Source: Tritrichomonas musculus
Lineage: Eukaryota; Parabasalia; Tritrichomonadida; Tritrichomonadidae
Reading direction: 5' to 3'
DNA: 64,000 nt
Assembly: GCA_039105265.1 (NCBI GenBank)
Contig: JAPFFF010000077.1
Span: forward strand, 186,001 to 250,000
Positions 23,550 to 37,619 of the stretch are shown here, piece after piece. Each line of letters starts with the position of its first letter. The stretch's first letter is position 1. A program made the position numbers and the translations under genes. The notes under the pieces were generated by a model. The model worked only from the letters and a program-made list of their open reading frames with translations. It was not told the origin of the DNA and searched no databases.

Positions 23550-26500
23550 GCAGTTCTTATTTCATCTGATGATTCAACTGCAGTTCTCGTTGCATCTGAT
23601 GATTCAACTGCAGTTCTCGTTGAATCTGATGATTCAACTGCAGTTCTCGTTGCATCTGATGATTCAACTGCAGTTCTCGTTGCATCTGATGATTCAACTG
23701 CAGTTGTCGTTGCATCTGATGATTCAACTGCAGTTCTTGTTTCATCTTATTATTAAACTTCAGTTCTCGTTGAATCTGATGATTCAACTGCAGTTCTCGT
23801 TGCATCTGATGATTCAACTGCAGTTCTCGTTGCATCTGATGATTCAACTGCAGTTCTCGTTGCATCTGATGATTCAACTGCAGTTCTCGTTGAATCTGAT
23901 GATTCAACTGCAGTTGTCGTTGCATCTGATGATTCAACTGCAGTTCTCGTTGAATCTGATGATTCAACTGCAGTTCTTGTTTCATCTTATTATTAAACTG
24001 CAGTTCTCGTTGAATCTTATGATTAAACTGCAGTTCTTTTTGAATCTTATTATTAAACTACAGTTCTCGTTGCATCTGATGATTCAACTGCAGTTCTCGT
24101 TGCATCTGATGATTCAACTGCAGTTCTCGTTGCATCTGATGATTCAACTGCAGTTCTCGTTGCATCTGATGATTCAACTGCAGTTCTCGTTGCATCTGAT
24201 GATTCAACTGCAGTTCTCGTTGCATCTGATGATTCAACTGCAGTTCTCGTTGCATCTGATGATTCAACTGCAGTTCTCGTTGAATCTGATGATTCAACTG
24301 CAGTTCTCGTTGCATCTGATGATTCAACTGCAGTTCTCGTTGCATCTGATGATTCAACTGCAGTTGTCGTTGCATCTGATGATTCAACTGCAGTTCTCGT
24401 TGAATCTGATGATTCAACTGCAGTTCTCGTTGCATCTGATGATTCAACTGCAGTTCTCGTTGCATCTGATGATTCAACTGCAGTTGTCGTTGCATCTGAT
24501 GATTCAACTGCAGTTCTCGTTGAATCTGATGGTTCAACTGCAGTTCTCGTTGAATCTGATGATTCAACTGCAGTTCTTATTTCATCTGATGATTCAACTG
24601 CAGTTCTCGTTGCATCTGATGATTCAACTGCAGTTCTCGTTGAATCTGATGATTCAACTGCAGTTGTCGTTGCATCTGATGATTCAACTGCAGTTCTCGT
24701 TGCATCTGATGATTCAACTGCAGTTCTCGTTGCATCTGATGATTCAACTGCAGTTCTCGTTGCATCTGATGATTCAACTGCAGTTCTCGTTGCATCTGAT
24801 GATTCAACTGCAGTTCTCGTTGAATCTGATGATTCAACTGCAGTTCTCGTTGCATCTGATGATTCAACTGCAGTTCTCGTTGCATCTGATGATTCAACTG
24901 CAGTTCTCGTTGCATCTGATGATTCAACTGCAGTTCTCGTTGAATCTGATGATTCAACTGCAGTTGTCGTTGCATCTGATGATTCAACTGCAGTTCTTGT
25001 TGCATCTTAATATTAAACGGCAGTTCTCGTTGCATCTGATGATTCAACTGCAGTTCTCGTTGCATCTGATGATTCAACTGCAGTTCTCGTTGCATCTGAT
25101 GATTCAACTGCAGTTCTCGTTGCATCTGATGATTCAACTGCAGTTCTCGTTGAATCTGATGATTCAACTGCAGTTCTCGTTGCATCTGATGATTCAACTG
25201 CAGTTCTCGTTGCATCTGATGATTCAACTGCAGTTCTCGTTGCATCTGATGATTCAACTGCAGTTCTCGTTGAATCTGATGATTCAACTGCAGTTGTCGT
25301 TGCATCTGATGATTCAACTGCAGTTCTTGTTGCATCTTAATATTAAACGGCAGTTCTCGTTGCATTTGATGATTCAACTGCAATTCTCGTTGAATCTGAT
25401 GATTCAACTGCAGTTCTCGTTGAATCTGATGATTCAACTGCAGTTGTCGTTGCATCTGATGATTCAACTGCAGTTCTTGTTGCATCTTAATATTAAACGG
25501 CAGTTCTCGTTGCATTTGATGATTCAACTGCAGTTCTCGTTGAATCTGATGATTCAACTGCAGTTCTCGTTGAATCTGATGATTCAACTGCAGTTGTCGT
25601 TGCATCTGATGATTCAACTGCAGTTCTCGTTGAATCTGATGATTCAACTGCAGTTCTCGTTGCATCTGATGATTCAACTGCAGTTCTCGTTGCATCTGAT
25701 GATTCAACTGCAGTTGTCGTTGCATCTGATGATTCAACTGCAGTTCTTGTTTCATCTTATTATTAAACTGCAGTTCTCGTTGAATCTTATTATTAAACTG
25801 CAGTTCTCGTTGAATCTGATGATTCAACTGCAGTTCTCGTTGAATCTGATGATTCAACTGCAGTTCTCGTTGCATCTGATGATTCAACTGCAGTTCTCGT
25901 TGCATCTGATGATTCAACTGCAGTTGTCGTTGCATCTGATGATTCAACTGCAGTTCTCGTTGCATCTGATGATTCAACTGCAGTTCTCGTTGAATCTGAT
26001 GATTCAACTGCAGTTCTCGTTGCATCTGATGATTCAACTGCAGTTCTTGTTGCATCTTAATATTAAACGGCAGTTCTTGTTGCATCTGATGGTTCAACTG
26101 CAGTTCTCGTTGCATCTGATGATTCAACTGCAGTTCTCGTTGCATCTGATGATTCAACTGCAGTTCTCGTTGCATCTGATGATTCAACTGCAGTTCTCGT
26201 TGCATCTGATGATTCAACTGCAGTTCTTGTTGCATCTTAATATTAAACGGCAGTTCTCGTTGCATCTGATGATTCAACTGCAGTTCTCGTTGCATCTGAT
26301 GATTCAACTGCAGTTCTCGTTGCATCTGATGATTCAACTGCAGTTCTTGTTGCATCTTAATATTAAACGGCAGTTCTTGTTGCATCTGATGGTTCAACTG
26401 CAGTTCTCGTTGCATCTGATGATTCAACTGCAGTTCTCGTTGCATCTGATGATTCAACTGCAGTTCTCGTTGCATCTGATGATTCAACTGCAGTTCTCGT

Positions 26501-29500
26501 TGCATCTGATGATTCAACTGCAGTTCTCGTTGCATCTGATGATTCAACTGCAGTTCTCGTTGCATCTGATGATTCAACTGCAGTTCTCGTTGAATCTGAT
26601 GATTCAACTGCAGTTGTCGTTGCATCTGATGATTCAACTGCAGTTGTCGTTGCATCTGATGATTCAACTGCAGTTCTCGTTGCATCTGATGATTCAACTG
26701 CAGTTCTCGTTGAATCTGATGATTCAACTGCAGTTGTCGTTGCATCTGATGATTCAACTGCAGTTCTTGTTGCATCTTAATATTAAACGGCAGTTCTCGT
26801 TGCATCTGATGATTCAACTGCAGTTCTCGTTGCATCTGATGATTCAACTGCAGTTCTCGTTGCATCTGATGATTCAACTGCAGTTCTTGTTGCATCTTAA
26901 TATTAAACGGCAGTTCTTGTTGCATCTGATGGTTCAACTGCAGTTCTCGTTGCATCTGATGATTCAACTGCAGTTCTCGTTGCATCTGATGATTCAACTG
27001 CAGTTCTCGTTGCATCTGATGATTCAACTGCAGTTCTCGTTGCATCTGATGATTCAACTGCAGTTCTCGTTGCATCTGATGATTCAACTGCAGTTCTCGT
27101 TGCATCTGATGATTCAACTGCAGTTCTCGTTGAATCTGATGATTCAACTGCAGTTCTCGTTGCATCTGATGATTCAACTGCAGTTCTCGTTGCATCTGAT
27201 GATTCAACTGCAGTTGTCGTTGCATCTGATGATTCAACTGCAGTTCTCGTTGAATCTGATGATTCAACTGCAGTTCTCGTTGCATCTGATGATTCAACTG
27301 CAGTTCTCGTTGCATCTGATGATTCAACTGCAGTTGTCGTTGCATCTGATGATTCAACTGCAGTTCTCGTTGAATCTGATGGTTCAACTGCAGTTCTCGT
27401 TGAATCTGATGATTCAACTGCAGTTCTTATTTCATCTGATGATTCAACTGCAGTTCTCGTTGCATCTGATGATTCAACTGCAGTTCTCGTTGAATCTGAT
27501 GATTCAACTGCAGTTGTCGTTGCATCTGATGATTCAACTGCAGTTCTCGTTGCATCTGATGATTCAACTGCAGTTCTCGTTGCATCTGATGATTCAACTG
27601 CAGTTCTCGTTGCATCTGATGATTCAACTGCAGTTCTCGTTGCATCTGATGATTCAACTGCAGTTCTCGTTGAATCTGATGATTCAACTGCAGTTCTCGT
27701 TGCATCTGATGATTCAACTGCAGTTCTCGTTGCATCTGATGATTCAACTGCAGTTCTCGTTGCATCTGATGATTCAACTGCAGTTCTCGTTGAATCTGAT
27801 GATTCAACTGCAGTTGTCGTTGCATCTGATGATTCAACTGCAGTTCTTGTTGCATCTTAATATTAAACGGCAGTTCTCGTTGCATCTGATGATTCAACTG
27901 CAGTTCTCGTTGCATCTGATGATTCAACTGCAGTTCTCGTTGCATCTGATGATTCAACTGCAGTTCTCGTTGCATCTGATGATTCAACTGCAGTTCTCGT
28001 TGAATCTGATGATTCAACTGCAGTTCTCGTTGCATCTGATGATTCAACTGCAGTTCTCGTTGCATCTGATGATTCAACTGCAGTTCTCGTTGCATCTGAT
28101 GATTCAACTGCAGTTCTCGTTGAATCTGATGATTCAACTGCAGTTGTCGTTGCATCTGATGATTCAACTGCAGTTCTTGTTGCATCTTAATATTAAACGG
28201 CAGTTCTCGTTGCATTTGATGATTCAACTGCAGTTCTCGTTGAATCTGATGATTCAACTGCAGTTCTCGTTGAATCTGATGATTCAACTGCAGTTGTCGT
28301 TGCATCTGATGATTCAACTGCAGTTCTTGTTGCATCTTAATATTAAACGGCAGTTCTCGTTGCATTTGATGATTCAACTGCAGTTCTCGTTGAATCTGAT
28401 GATTCAACTGCAGTTGTCGTTGCATCTGATGATTCAACTGCAGTTCTCGTTGAATCTGATGATTCAACTGCAGTTCTCGTTGCATCTGATGATTCAACTG
28501 CAGTTCTCGTTGCATCTGATGATTCAACTGCAGTTGTCGTTGCATCTGATGATTCAACTGCAGTTCTTGTTTCATCTTATTATTAAACTGCAGTTCTCGT
28601 TGAATCTTATTATTAAACTGCAGTTCTCGTTGAATCTGATGATTCAACTGCAGTTCTCGTTGAATCTGATGATTCAACTGCAGTTCTCGTTGCATCTGAT
28701 GATTCAACTGCAGTTCTCGTTGCATCTGATGATTCAACTGCAGTTGTCGTTGCATCTGATGATTCAACTGCAGTTCTCGTTGCATCTGATGATTCAACTG
28801 CAGTTCTCGTTGAATCTGATGATTCAACTGCAGTTCTCGTTGCATCTGATGATTCAACTGCAGTTCTTGTTGCATCTTAATATTAAACGGCAGTTCTTGT
28901 TGCATCTGATGGTTCAACTGCAGTTCTCGTTGCATCTGATGATTCAACTGCAGTTCTCGTTGCATCTGATGATTCAACTGCAGTTCTCGTTGCATCTGAT
29001 GATTCAACTGCAGTTCTCGTTGCATCTGATGATTCAACTGCAGTTCTCGTTGCATCTGATGATTCAACTGCAGTTCTCGTTGCATCTGATGATTCAACTG
29101 CAGTTCTCGTTGAATCTGATGATTCAACTGCAGTTCTCGTTGCATCTGATGATTCAACTGCAGTTCTCGTTGCATCTGATGATTCAACTGCAGTTGTCGT
29201 TGCATCTGATGATTCAACTGCAGTTCTCGTTGAATCTGATGATTCAACTGCAGTTCTCGTTGCATCTGATGATTCAACTGCAGTTCTCGTTGCATCTGAT
29301 GATTCAACTGCAGTTGTCGTTGCATCTGATGATTCAACTGCAGTTCTCGTTGAATCTGATGGTTCAACTGCAGTTCTCGTTGAATCTGATGATTCAACTG
29401 CAGTTCTTATTTCATCTGATGATTCAACTGCAGTTCTCGTTGCATCTGATGATTCAACTGCAGTTCTCGTTGAATCTGATGATTCAACTGCAGTTCTCGT

Positions 29501-32249
29501 TGCATCTGATGATTCAACTGCAGTTCTCGTTGCATCTGATGATTCAACTGCAGTTGTCGTTGCATCTGATGATTCAACTGCAGTTCTTGTTTCATCTTAT
29601 TATTAAACTTCAGTTCTCGTTGAATCTGATGATTCAACTGCAGTTCTCGTTGCATCTGATGATTCAACTGCAGTTCTCGTTGCATCTGATGATTCAACTG
29701 CAGTTCTCGTTGCATCTGATGATTCAACTGCAGTTCTCGTTGAATCTGATGATTCAACTGCAGTTGTCGTTGCATCTGATGATTCAACTGCAGTTCTCGT
29801 TGAATCTGATGATTCAACTGCAGTTCTTGTTTCATCTTATTATTAAACTGCAGTTCTCGTTGAATCTTATGATTAAACTGCAGTTCTTTTTGAATCTTAT
29901 TATTAAACTACAGTTCTCGTTGCATCTGATGATTCAACTGCAGTTCTCGTTGCATCTGATGATTCAACTGCAGTTCTCGTTGCATCTGATGATTCAACTG
30001 CAGTTCTCGTTGCATCTGATGATTCAACTGCAGTTCTCGTTGCATCTGATGATTCAACTGCAGTTCTCGTTGCATCTGATGATTCAACTGCAGTTCTCGT
30101 TGCATCTGATGATTCAACTGCAGTTCTCGTTGAATCTGATGATTCAACTGCAGTTCTCGTTGCATCTGATGATTCAACTGCAGTTCTCGTTGCATCTGAT
30201 GATTCAACTGCAGTTGTCGTTGCATCTGATGATTCAACTGCAGTTCTCGTTGAATCTGATGATTCAACTGCAGTTCTCGTTGCATCTGATGATTCAACTG
30301 CAGTTCTCGTTGCATCTGATGATTCAACTGCAGTTGTCGTTGCATCTGATGATTCAACTGCAGTTCTCGTTGAATCTGATGGTTCAACTGCAGTTCTCGT
30401 TGAATCTGATGATTCAACTGCAGTTCTTATTTCATCTGATGATTCAACTGCAGTTCTCGTTGCATCTGATGATTCAACTGCAGTTCTCGTTGAATCTGAT
30501 GATTCAACTGCAGTTGTCGTTGCATCTGATGATTCAACTGCAGTTCTCGTTGCATCTGATGATTCAACTGCAGTTCTCGTTGCATCTGATGATTCAACTG
30601 CAGTTCTCGTTGCATCTGATGATTCAACTGCAGTTCTCGTTGCATCTGATGATTCAACTGCAGTTCTCGTTGAATCTGATGATTCAACTGCAGTTCTCGT
30701 TGCATCTGATGATTCAACTGCAGTTCTCGTTGCATCTGATGATTCAACTGCAGTTCTCGTTGCATCTGATGATTCAACTGCAGTTCTCGTTGAATCTGAT
30801 GATTCAACTGCAGTTGTCGTTGCATCTGATGATTCAACTGCAGTTCTTGTTGCATCTTAATATTAAACGGCAGTTCTCGTTGCATCTGATGATTCAACTG
30901 CAGTTCTCGTTGCATCTGATGATTCAACTGCAGTTCTCGTTGCATCTGATGATTCAACTGCAGTTCTCGTTGCATCTGATGATTCAACTGCAGTTCTCGT
31001 TGCATCTGATGATTCAACTGCAGTTCTCGTTGCATCTGATGATTCAACTGCAGTTCTCGTTGCATCTGATGATTCAACTGCAGTTCTCGTTGCATCTGAT
31101 GATTCAACTGCAGTTCTCGTTGAATCTGATGATTCAACTGCAGTTGTCGTTGCATCTGATGATTCAACTGCAGTTCTTGTTGCATCTTAATATTAAACGG
31201 CAGTTCTCGTTGCATTTGATGATTCAACTGCAATTCTCGTTGAATCTGATGATTCAACTGCAGTTCTCGTTGAATCTGATGATTCAACTGCAGTTGTCGT
31301 TGCATCTGATGATTCAACTGCAGTTCTTGTTGCATCTTAATATTAAACGGCAGTTCTCGTTGCATTTGATGATTCAACTGCAGTTCTCGTTGAATCTGAT
31401 GATTCAACTGCAGTTCTCGTTGAATCTGATGATTCAACTGCAGTTGTCGTTGCATCTGATGATTCAACTGCAGTTCTCGTTGAATCTGATGATTCAACTG
31501 CAGTTCTCGTTGCATCTGATGATTCAACTGCAGTTCTCGTTGCATCTGATGATTCAACTGCAGTTGTCGTTGCATCTGATGATTCAACTGCAGTTCTTGT
31601 TTCATCTTATTATTAAACTGCAGTTCTCGTTGAATCTTATTATTAAACTGCAGTTCTCGTTGAATCTGATGATTCAACTGCAGTTCTCGTTGAATCTGAT
31701 GATTCAACTGCAGTTCTCGTTGCATCTGATGATTCAACTGCAGTTCTCGTTGCATCTGATGATTCAACTGCAGTTGTCGTTGCATCTGATGATTCAACTG
31801 CAGTTCTCGTTGCATCTGATGATTCAACTGCAGTTCTCGTTGAATCTGATGATTCAACTGCAGTTCTCGTTGCATCTGATGATTCAACTGCAGTTCTTGT
31901 TGCATCTTAATATTAAACGGCAGTTCTTGTTGCATCTGATGGTTCAACTGCAGTTCTCGTTGCATCTGATGATTCAACTGCAGTTCTCGTTGCATCTGAT
32001 GATTCAACTGCAGTTCTCGTTGCATCTGATGATTCAACTGCAGTTCTCGTTGCATCTGATGATTCAACTGCAGTTCTCGTTGCATCTGATGATTCAACTG
32101 CAGTTCTCGTTGCATCTGATGATTCAACTGCAGTTCTCGTTGAATCTGATGATTCAACTGCAGTTCTCGTTGCATCTGATGATTCAACTGCAGTTCTCGT
32201 TGCATCTGATGATTCAACTGCAGTTGTCGTTGCATCTGATGATTCAACT
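22950..32249 (+). repeat. Super-duplication, left copy (~9.3 kb)
   Basis: From about 22,950 to 32,249 the monomer order matches 41,010-50,309 in strict register at an offset of 18,060 bp (602 monomers). Reading both, I found one difference (24,720 against 42,780). Outside these limits register is lost at 22,920/40,980 and 32,250/50,310. Confidence 0.8.
23550..29399 (+). repeat. Zone 3 HOR 2 (5,850 bp)
   Basis: S block to 24,569, a 95-monomer B module (24,570-27,419) with a cluster of R monomers at 26,040, 26,220, 26,340, 26,760 and 26,880, then a 66-monomer B module (27,420-29,399). HOR 6 has the same length and make-up 18,060 bp downstream. Confidence 0.88.
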
Positions 32250-33389
32250 GCAGTTCTCGTTGCATCTGATGATTCAACTGCAGTTCTCGTTGCATCTGAT
32301 GATTCAACTGCAGTTCTCGTTGAATCTGATGATTCAACTGCAGTTCTCGTTGAATCTGATGATTCAACTGCAGTTGTCGTTGCATCTGATGATTCAACTG
32401 CAGTTCTCGTTGAATCTGATGATTCAACTGCAGTTCTCGTTGCATCTGATGATTCAACTGCAGTTCTCGTTGCATCTGATGATTCAACTGCAGTTGTCGT
32501 TGCATCTGATGATTCAACTGCAGTTCTTGTTTCATCTTATTATTAAACTGCAGTTCTCGTTGAATCTTATTATTAAACTGCAGTTCTCGTTGAATCTGAT
32601 GATTCAACTGCAGTTCTCGTTGAATCTGATGATTCAACTGCAGTTCTCGTTGCATCTGATGATTCAACTGCAGTTCTCGTTGCATCTGATGATTCAACTG
32701 CAGTTGTCGTTGCATCTGATGATTCAACTGCAGTTGTCGTTGCATCTGATGATTCAACTGCAGTTCTCGTTGCATCTGATGATTCAACTGCAGTTCTCGT
32801 TGAATCTGATGATTCAACTGCAGTTCTCGTTGCATCTGATGATTCAACTGCAGTTCTTGTTGCATCTTAATATTAAACGGCAGTTCTTGTTGCATCTGAT
32901 GGTTCAACTGCAGTTCTCGTTGCATCTGATGATTCAACTGCAGTTCTCGTTGCATCTGATGATTCAACTGCAGTTCTCGTTGCATCTGATGATTCAACTG
33001 CAGTTCTCGTTGCATCTGATGATTCAACTGCAGTTCTCGTTGCATCTGATGATTCAACTGCAGTTCTCGTTGCATCTGATGATTCAACTGCAGTTCTCGT
33101 TGAATCTGATGATTCAACTGCAGTTCTCGTTGCATCTGATGATTCAACTGCAGTTCTCGTTGCATCTGATGATTCAACTGCAGTTGTCGTTGCATCTGAT
33201 GATTCAACTGCAGTTCTCGTTGAATCTGATGATTCAACTGCAGTTCTCGTTGCATCTGATGATTCAACTGCAGTTCTCGTTGCATCTGATGATTCAACTG
33301 CAGTTGTCGTTGCATCTGATGATTCAACTGCAGTTCTCGTTGAATCTGATGGTTCAACTGCAGTTCTCGTTGAATCTGATGATTCAACT
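29400..33389 (+). repeat. Zone 3 HOR 3 (3,990 bp)
   Basis: S block to 30,419, then a 99-monomer module (30,420-33,389) made of two partial B modules without a K monomer between them (R followed by CTTGTTGC-GGTTC at 31,890 and again at 32,850). HOR 5 is the same, 8,220 bp downstream. Confidence 0.88.
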
Positions 33390-36300
33390 GCAGTTCTTAT
33401 TTCATCTGATGATTCAACTGCAGTTCTCGTTGCATCTGATGATTCAACTGCAGTTCTCGTTGAATCTGATGATTCAACTGCAGTTCTCGTTGCATCTGAT
33501 GATTCAACTGCAGTTCTCGTTGCATCTGATGATTCAACTGCAGTTGTCGTTGCATCTGATGATTCAACTGCAGTTCTTGTTTCATCTTATTATTAAACTT
33601 CAGTTCTCGTTGAATCTGATGATTCAACTGCAGTTCTCGTTGCATCTGATGATTCAACTGCAGTTCTCGTTGCATCTGATGATTCAACTGCAGTTCTCGT
33701 TGCATCTGATGATTCAACTGCAGTTCTCGTTGAATCTGATGATTCAACTGCAGTTGTCGTTGCATCTGATGATTCAACTGCAGTTCTCGTTGAATCTGAT
33801 GATTCAACTGCAGTTCTTGTTTCATCTTATTATTAAACTGCAGTTCTCGTTGAATCTTATGATTAAACTGCAGTTCTTTTTGAATCTTATTATTAAACTA
33901 CAGTTCTCGTTGCATCTGATGATTCAACTGCAGTTCTCGTTGCATCTGATGATTCAACTGCAGTTCTCGTTGCATCTGATGATTCAACTGCAGTTCTCGT
34001 TGCATCTGATGATTCAACTGCAGTTCTCGTTGCATCTGATGATTCAACTGCAGTTCTCGTTGCATCTGATGATTCAACTGCAGTTCTCGTTGCATCTGAT
34101 GATTCAACTGCAGTTCTCGTTGAATCTGATGATTCAACTGCAGTTCTCGTTGCATCTGATGATTCAACTGCAGTTCTCGTTGCATCTGATGATTCAACTG
34201 CAGTTGTCGTTGCATCTGATGATTCAACTGCAGTTCTCGTTGAATCTGATGATTCAACTGCAGTTCTCGTTGCATCTGATGATTCAACTGCAGTTCTCGT
34301 TGCATCTGATGATTCAACTGCAGTTGTCGTTGCATCTGATGATTCAACTGCAGTTCTCGTTGAATCTGATGGTTCAACTGCAGTTCTCGTTGAATCTGAT
34401 GATTCAACTGCAGTTCTTATTTCATCTGATGATTCAACTGCAGTTCTCGTTGCATCTGATGATTCAACTGCAGTTCTCGTTGAATCTGATGATTCAACTG
34501 CAGTTGTCGTTGCATCTGATGATTCAACTGCAGTTCTCGTTGCATCTGATGATTCAACTGCAGTTGTCGTTGCATCTGATGATTCAACTGCAGTTCTCGT
34601 TGCATCTGATGATTCAACTGCAGTTCTCGTTGCATCTGATGATTCAACTGCAGTTCTCGTTGAATCTGATGATTCAACTGCAGTTCTCGTTGCATCTGAT
34701 GATTCAACTGCAGTTCTCGTTGCATCTGATGATTCAACTGCAGTTCTCGTTGCATCTGATGATTCAACTGCAGTTCTCGTTGAATCTGATGATTCAACTG
34801 CAGTTGTCGTTGCATCTGATGATTCAACTGCAGTTCTTGTTGCATCTTAATATTAAACGGCAGTTCTCGTTGCATCTGATGATTCAACTGCAGTTCTCGT
34901 TGCATCTGATGATTCAACTGCAGTTCTCGTTGCATCTGATGATTCAACTGCAGTTCTCGTTGCATCTGATGATTCAACTGCAGTTCTCGTTGAATCTGAT
35001 GATTCAACTGCAGTTCTCGTTGCATCTGATGATTCAACTGCAGTTCTCGTTGCATCTGATGATTCAACTGCAGTTCTCGTTGCATCTGATGATTCAACTG
35101 CAGTTCTCGTTGAATCTGATGATTCAACTGCAGTTGTCGTTGCATCTGATGATTCAACTGCAGTTCTTGTTGCATCTTAATATTAAACGGCAGTTCTCGT
35201 TGCATTTGATGATTCAACTGCAATTCTCGTTGAATCTGATGATTCAACTGCAGTTCTCGTTGAATCTGATGATTCAACTGCAGTTGTCGTTGCATCTGAT
35301 GATTCAACTGCAGTTCTTGTTGCATCTTAATATTAAACGGCAGTTCTCGTTGCATTTGATGATTCAACTGCAGTTCTCGTTGAATCTGATGATTCAACTG
35401 CAGTTCTCGTTGAATCTGATGATTCAACTGCAGTTGTCGTTGCATCTGATGATTCAACTGCAGTTCTCGTTGAATCTGATGATTCAACTGCAGTTCTCGT
35501 TGAATCTGATGATTCAACTGCAGTTCTCGTTGCATCTGATGATTCAACTGCAGTTGTCGTTGCATCTGATGATTCAACTGCAGTTGTCGTTGCATCTGAT
35601 GATTCAACTGCAGTTCTCGTTGAATCTGATGGTTCAACTGCAGTTCTCGTTGAATCTGATGATTCAACTGCAGTTCTCGTTGCATCTGATGATTCAACTG
35701 CAGTTCTCGTTGCATCTGATGATTCAACTGCAGTTCTCGTTGCATCTGATGATTCAACTGCAGTTGTCGTTGCATCTGATGATTCAACTGCAGTTCTCGT
35801 TGCATCTGATGATTCAACTGCAGTTCTCGTTGAATCTGATGATTCAACTGCAGTTCTCGTTGCATCTGATGATTCAACTGCAGTTCTCGTTGCATCTGAT
35901 GATTCAACTGCAGTTCTCGTTGCATCTGATGATTCAACTGCAGTTCTCGTTGCATCTGATGATTCAACTGCAGTTCTCGTTGCATCTGATGATTCAACTG
36001 CAGTTCTCGTTGCATCTGATGATTCAACTGCAGTTCTCGTTGAATCTGATGATTCAACTGCAGTTGTCGTTGCATCTGATGATTCAACTGCAGTTCTTGT
36101 TGCATCTTAATATTAAACGGCAGTTCTCGTTGCATCTGATGATTCAACTGCAGTTCTCGTTGCATCTGATGATTCAACTGCAGTTCTCGTTGCATCTGAT
36201 GATTCAACTGCAGTTCTCGTTGCATCTGATGATTCAACTGCAGTTCTCGTTGAATCTGATGATTCAACTGCAGTTCTCGTTGCATCTGATGATTCAACTG

Positions 36301-37619
36301 CAGTTCTCGTTGCATCTGATGATTCAACTGCAGTTCTCGTTGCATCTGATGATTCAACTGCAGTTCTCGTTGAATCTGATGATTCAACTGCAGTTGTCGT
36401 TGCATCTGATGATTCAACTGCAGTTCTTGTTGCATCTTAATATTAAACGGCAGTTCTCGTTGCATTTGATGATTCAACTGCAGTTCTCGTTGCATCTGAT
36501 GATTCAACTGCAGTTCTCGTTGAATCTGATGATTCAACTGCAGTTGTCGTTGCATCTGATGATTCAACTGCAGTTCTCGTTGAATCTGATGATTCAACTG
36601 CAGTTGTCGTTGCATCTGATGATTCAACTGCAGTTCTCGTTGAATCTGATGATTCAACTGCAGTTCTCGTTGCATCTGATGATTCAACTGCAGTTCTCGT
36701 TGAATCTGATGATTCAACTGCAGTTCTCGTTGCATCTGATGATTCAACTGCAGTTCTCGTTGCATCTGATGATTCAACTGCAGTTGTCGTTGCATCTGAT
36801 GATTCAACTGCAGTTCTTGTTTCATCTTATTATTAAACTGCAGTTCTCGTTGAATCTTATTATTAAACTGCAGTTCTCGTTGAATCTGATGATTCAACTG
36901 CAGTTCTCGTTGAATCTGATGATTCAACTGCAGTTCTCGTTGCATCTGATGATTCAACTGCAGTTCTCGTTGCATCTGATGATTCAACTGCAGTTGTCGT
37001 TGCATCTGATGATTCAACTGCAGTTCTCGTTGCATCTGATGATTCAACTGCAGTTCTCGTTGAATCTGATGATTCAACTGCAGTTCTCGTTGCATCTGAT
37101 GATTCAACTGCAGTTCTTGTTGCATCTTAATATTAAACGGCAGTTCTTGTTGCATCTGATGGTTCAACTGCAGTTCTCGTTGCATCTGATGATTCAACTG
37201 CAGTTCTCGTTGCATCTGATGATTCAACTGCAGTTCTCGTTGCATCTGATGATTCAACTGCAGTTCTCGTTGCATCTGATGATTCAACTGCAGTTCTCGT
37301 TGCATCTGATGATTCAACTGCAGTTCTCGTTGCATCTGATGATTCAACTGCAGTTCTCGTTGAATCTGATGATTCAACTGCAGTTCTCGTTGCATCTGAT
37401 GATTCAACTGCAGTTCTCGTTGCATCTGATGATTCAACTGCAGTTGTCGTTGCATCTGATGATTCAACTGCAGTTCTCGTTGAATCTGATGATTCAACTG
37501 CAGTTCTCGTTGCATCTGATGATTCAACTGCAGTTCTCGTTGCATCTGATGATTCAACTGCAGTTGTCGTTGCATCTGATGATTCAACTGCAGTTCTCGT
37601 TGAATCTGATGATTCAACT
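33390..37619 (+). repeat. Zone 3 HOR 4 (4,230 bp)
   Basis: S block to 34,409, then a 107-monomer module. It follows its neighbours to about 35,490 and then has an arrangement of its own (GGTTC at 35,610; R monomers at 36,090 and 36,420) before rejoining the common order near 36,810. The GGTTC monomer that normally precedes the closing A and K is missing at 37,590. Confidence 0.86.
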
